Origin: Acidisphaera sp.
GTDB lineage: Bacteria; Pseudomonadota; Alphaproteobacteria; Acetobacterales; Acetobacteraceae
Assembly: GCA_019240395.1 (NCBI GenBank)
Contig: JAFAYM010000130.1
Location: forward strand, 1 to 33,506
Reading direction: 5' to 3'
Length of the DNA stretch: 33,506 bases
Shown: in pieces, positions 31,608 to 33,506 of the stretch
How the letters are laid out: the number at the start of each line of letters is the position of its first letter
How positions within the stretch are numbered: position 1 is the stretch's first letter
Notes under the pieces: generated by a model
The model's database searches: none
What the model was told of the DNA's origin: nothing
The model's input: the letters and a program-made list of their open reading frames with translations, nothing else
Position numbers and translations under genes: made by a program

Positions 31608-33110
31608 ATGCCCTTGCCCGTGCGGCCCTCGTTGCGAAACCTCGGGACGATCTGCGGCCTGCTGCTGGTGATCGGGCTTGCACGCGACGGGCAGGCGAGC
31701 GGCCGGACGGAGCCGCTGCAACCTGTCTTCGAGGAAACGGCCTGCGATCTTCCCAGTATTTCGCCGGCTGTACGTCCGCGCCTGCGCTGCGGCAGCGTCA
31801 GCGTCCCGCGAAGTTACGCGAACCCCGGTGCAGGCCAGTTCAAGCTGGCGGTTGTCGTCATCAGGAGCGCTCAGCAGCCCGCCTTCTCGGATCCCGTCGT
31901 TTACATCAGCGGCGGCCCAGGTGGTCCCCTCACCATCTACGCCGACCATCAGGCCCGGACCCCCTACGCCCCAAGCCGCGACCTCATTCTCGTGGATCAA
32001 CGGGGAACCGGCCGATCGGAGCCAAAGCTCTGCCCTAAGCTCGATGGCGCGCTTCTCGATGCCGCCCTCGCCGTCGCCACGGACCCGAGCGCCGATGCCT
32101 TGGCCAAGCGTCGGGCCGTCTTTGCGGCGTGCCGCGCCGAGGCGACCTCGCGCGGCTTTGAAATGAGGGACTTCGGCACCAGCGTCACCGTTGCCGATTT
32201 CGAGTGGGTCCGGCGGGCGCTTGGGGTCGAACGCTGGAATGTCTACGGCGAGTCCTACGGCACGACCGTTGCCATGACCCTGCTCGCGCTGCATCCCGAC
32301 ACGGTGCGCTCTGCCGTGCTCGATTCAATCTATCCGCCGGACCCGAGGCCGATGCACTCGACCAACGTCGCCGACGCGCTCGATACGTTCTTCTTGTATT
32401 GCTCCGGCGACCAGGCCTGTGCCGCCATGTATCCCAACCTAGCGGCCACCTATCGAGAGACAGTGTCCGGGCTCGCTCGCGCGCCGCTGATCGTCAACGT
32501 GCCAACGGAGATGCATCGTCCCAATGATCGGGTGCGCCTCACGTCGACCCTGTTCGAGGCTCTGATCAGCCGTCTCATCTACTATCCCTCCGCCTATCCG
32601 AGCCTGCCACGCCTGATCGCGACAGTGCATGACCGCGACAACCAGGGGCTCGGAACGGTTCTTGCGTCGGCGCGCGCGGCCGTGGCGGCGGAGGTGGACC
32701 CCGCGACGAACCTTGCCGTCGAATGCCGCGATCGTCCGCATTATCGCCACCCGCTTCCGGCCGGTGCGAGCGTGCTCGACCGCTTGCAGCCCTACGATCG
32801 GTGCGACGATTGGTCGGAAGTCGGACCCGCGCCGCTTGTGCCGGTCGGCACCGCTGTGCCGACGCTGGTGCTGGCGGGAGAGTTCGACCCCGTCACGCGG
32901 CCATCCCTCAGCCAGCATGTGGCGGCACTGATCGGTCCCAATGCGCGCTGGGTCGAGTTTCCCCGTATCGGTCATAACGTCAGGGCGTTCAGCCCGTGCG
33001 GCGCCGAAATCGCCGCAGACTTCATCGACAACCCCGGGGAGCCACACGACACCTCGTGCGCCGGTCGCGCCGCGCCCATCCGTTTTCTTCCAAAACAGCA
33101 GACACCCTAG
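31608..33110 (+). CDS. Exported alpha/beta hydrolase, peptidase S33/TAP-like
   Basis: A 500-residue secreted hydrolase. The signal peptide core is LGTICGLLLVIGLA, with probable cleavage after GQASG. The S33-like opening (DPVVYISGGPGGPLTIYAD, DLILVDQRGTGRSEPKLC) supplies the oxyanion region. The nucleophile is Ser216 in VYGESYGTTVAMTLL. Asp427 (LAGEFDPVT) and His456 (RIGHNVRAF) complete the triad in the TAP-like C-terminal domain. Conserved cysteines (CDLP, RCGSV, CPKL, CRAE, YCSGDQAC, ECRD, RCDDW, SPCGAE, TSCAG) fit a disulfide-bonded periplasmic or extracellular enzyme. ATG 31608 is chosen; an in-frame TTG lies six codons upstream. Related enzymes are tripeptidyl or prolyl aminopeptidases. 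Link to the peptide operon is possible but not shown. Confidence 0.88.
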   Translation: MPLPVRPSLRNLGTICGLLLVIGLARDGQASGRTEPLQPVFEETACDLPSISPAVRPRLRCGSVSVPRSYANPGAGQFKLAVVVIRSAQQPAFSDPVVYISGGPGGPLTIYADHQARTPYAPSRDLILVDQRGTGRSEPKLCPKLDGALLDAALAVATDPSADALAKRRAVFAACRAEATSRGFEMRDFGTSVTVADFEWVRRALGVERWNVYGESYGTTVAMTLLALHPDTVRSAVLDSIYPPDPRPMHSTNVADALDTFFLYCSGDQACAAMYPNLAATYRETVSGLARAPLIVNVPTEMHRPNDRVRLTSTLFEALISRLIYYPSAYPSLPRLIATVHDRDNQGLGTVLASARAAVAAEVDPATNLAVECRDRPHYRHPLPAGASVLDRLQPYDRCDDWSEVGPAPLVPVGTAVPTLVLAGEFDPVTRPSLSQHVAALIGPNARWVEFPRIGHNVRAFSPCGAEIAADFIDNPGEPHDTSCAGRAAPIRFLPKQQTP

Positions 33111-33204
33111 AGCATGTTCGCACGAGGCGAACCTGCTCAACCCCATATTTCGCGAGCAATTTCATCGGCCTGGAATCGCAAAGCGATTCCAGGCCGATCT
33201 TGCT
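33110..33204. terminator. Two consecutive stem-loops between convergent genes
   Basis: Stem-loop 1: GAGCA/TGCTC (33110-33114, 33134-33138) encloses GTTCGC/GCGAAC (33116-33121, 33127-33132). Stem-loop 2: perfect 16-bp arms at 33164-33179 and 33183-33198 around AAA, extended by AGCAA/TTGCT (33155-33159, 33200-33204). They separate the S33 gene from convergent phaC. They probably terminate both transcripts and resemble the dispersed TAGAGCAT-type palindromic units of alphaproteobacteria. Confidence 0.65.
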
Positions 33205-33253
33205 TTAAGCATTCCGGTGTCGCGCGACTGGGATTAGAGCCAGAACGGGCGCG

Positions 33254-33506
33254 TCAGCACAGTCGCACTTTGACGTAGCTGCCCGGTGCGTCCTCGATCG
33301 GCTTGAGCTTGCCCTCGCCGGGCTGGCGCGCCGCGACCTGGGTCTTTGAGAGGCCGGTTATCCAGCGCTGCCAGTCCGGCCACCAGGACCCCGCCATCTC
33401 GGTGCCGCCGGCGAGCCACTCCTCGGGGCTGTCCGGCAGCTCGGGGTTGATCCAGTGGCTGTATTTACCGCCCTCCGGCGGGTTCACCACGCCGGCGATG
33501 TGGCCC
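33254..33506 (-). CDS. phaC: Polyhydroxyalkanoate synthase, C-terminal part (partial)
   Basis: The last 83 codons and stop of a second PHA synthase, cut by the window edge. The window end encodes GHIAGVVNPPEGGKYSHWIN, which carries the catalytic His of the triad. It is followed by LPDSPEEWLAGGTEMAGSWW and the class I end IEDAPGSYVKVRLC. The matching part of the synthase at 8974 is SGHIAGIINPPGGKGIFWTN with end IEPAPGSYVLEK. The two are clearly paralogues but divergent, not a recent duplication. The YVKVR ending is the more typical form for the main alphaproteobacterial enzyme. Confidence 0.92.
   Translation of the reverse strand, partial: GHIAGVVNPPEGGKYSHWINPELPDSPEEWLAGGTEMAGSWWPDWQRWITGLSKTQVAARQPGEGKLKPIEDAPGSYVKVRLC

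Noticed and set aside
1-33506. tRNA, rRNA, riboswitch or CRISPR features
   Set aside because: Reading both strands I saw no cloverleaf with conserved T-loop sequence, no rRNA motifs, no known riboswitch core and no regular repeat-spacer array; a covariance-model scan would be needed to be certain.

Overview
The window is high-GC DNA from a proteobacterium. Its two class I polyhydroxyalkanoate (PHA) synthases, alphaproteobacterial-style zur, Tat-exported peptide-binding protein and palindromic intergenic repeats fit an alphaproteobacterium. Rhodospirillales/Acetobacteraceae is my best guess, by inference only. No rRNA, tRNA, CRISPR array or complete insertion sequence was seen. It reads as chromosome with one possible transposon end at the left.

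Layout. (1) 1-1160: a conserved hypothetical gene of lower GC than its neighbours, ending beside three 20-21 bp spaced TAGGACA repeats that look like one end of a transposon. (2) 1213-5203, minus strand: CoA transferase and HMG-CoA-lyase-like enzyme, joined by a one-base overlap, then a class V aminotransferase and a GNAT acetyltransferase, joined by ATGA. This is probably a small catabolic cluster. (3) 5364-8947: a zinc-type locus with a TonB-dependent receptor, a divergent tonB-like gene, a Zur-like palindromic operator between them, and a zur gene convergent with tonB. (4) 8974-10821: phaC, directly upstream of zur and probably co-transcribed with it; a glycerophosphodiesterase gene diverges from it. 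(5) 11756-19215: a tight six-gene peptide uptake and hydrolysis operon (M20 hydrolase, Tat-exported binding protein, two permeases, a fused double ATPase and a second M20-fold protein). The second M20 protein lacks several expected metal ligands. (6) 19283-25470: a DUF2786 protein, then GMC oxidoreductase, HpaB-type monooxygenase and a DUF6635-like protein. (7) 25507-27934, minus strand: alpha/beta hydrolase and MFS exporter, followed by a decayed glycosyltransferase 61 remnant. (8) 28156-33110, plus strand: GlcG/HbpS-like protein, a multi-pass membrane protein with a long Ala/Gly linker, EamA exporter, aspartate dehydrogenase and a secreted S33 hydrolase. (9) 33254-33506: the 3' end of a second phaC, cut by the window edge.

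How the genes work together. In the zinc locus, Zur plausibly represses the receptor and its energy transducer when zinc is sufficient. The peptide operon imports oligopeptides and trims them. PHA synthesis appears at both the zur locus and the right edge. Short palindromic repeats mark several gene boundaries (about 11.7, 19.25, 24.45, 29.74 and 33.15 kb) and may act as terminators.

The points most worth a second look are the Zur-box/TonB/receptor module coupled to phaC, the M20 protein with replaced metal ligands, the 28640-29722 membrane protein, the putative transposon end at about 1160, and the frameshifted GT61 remnant lying in frame behind the MFS stop codon.
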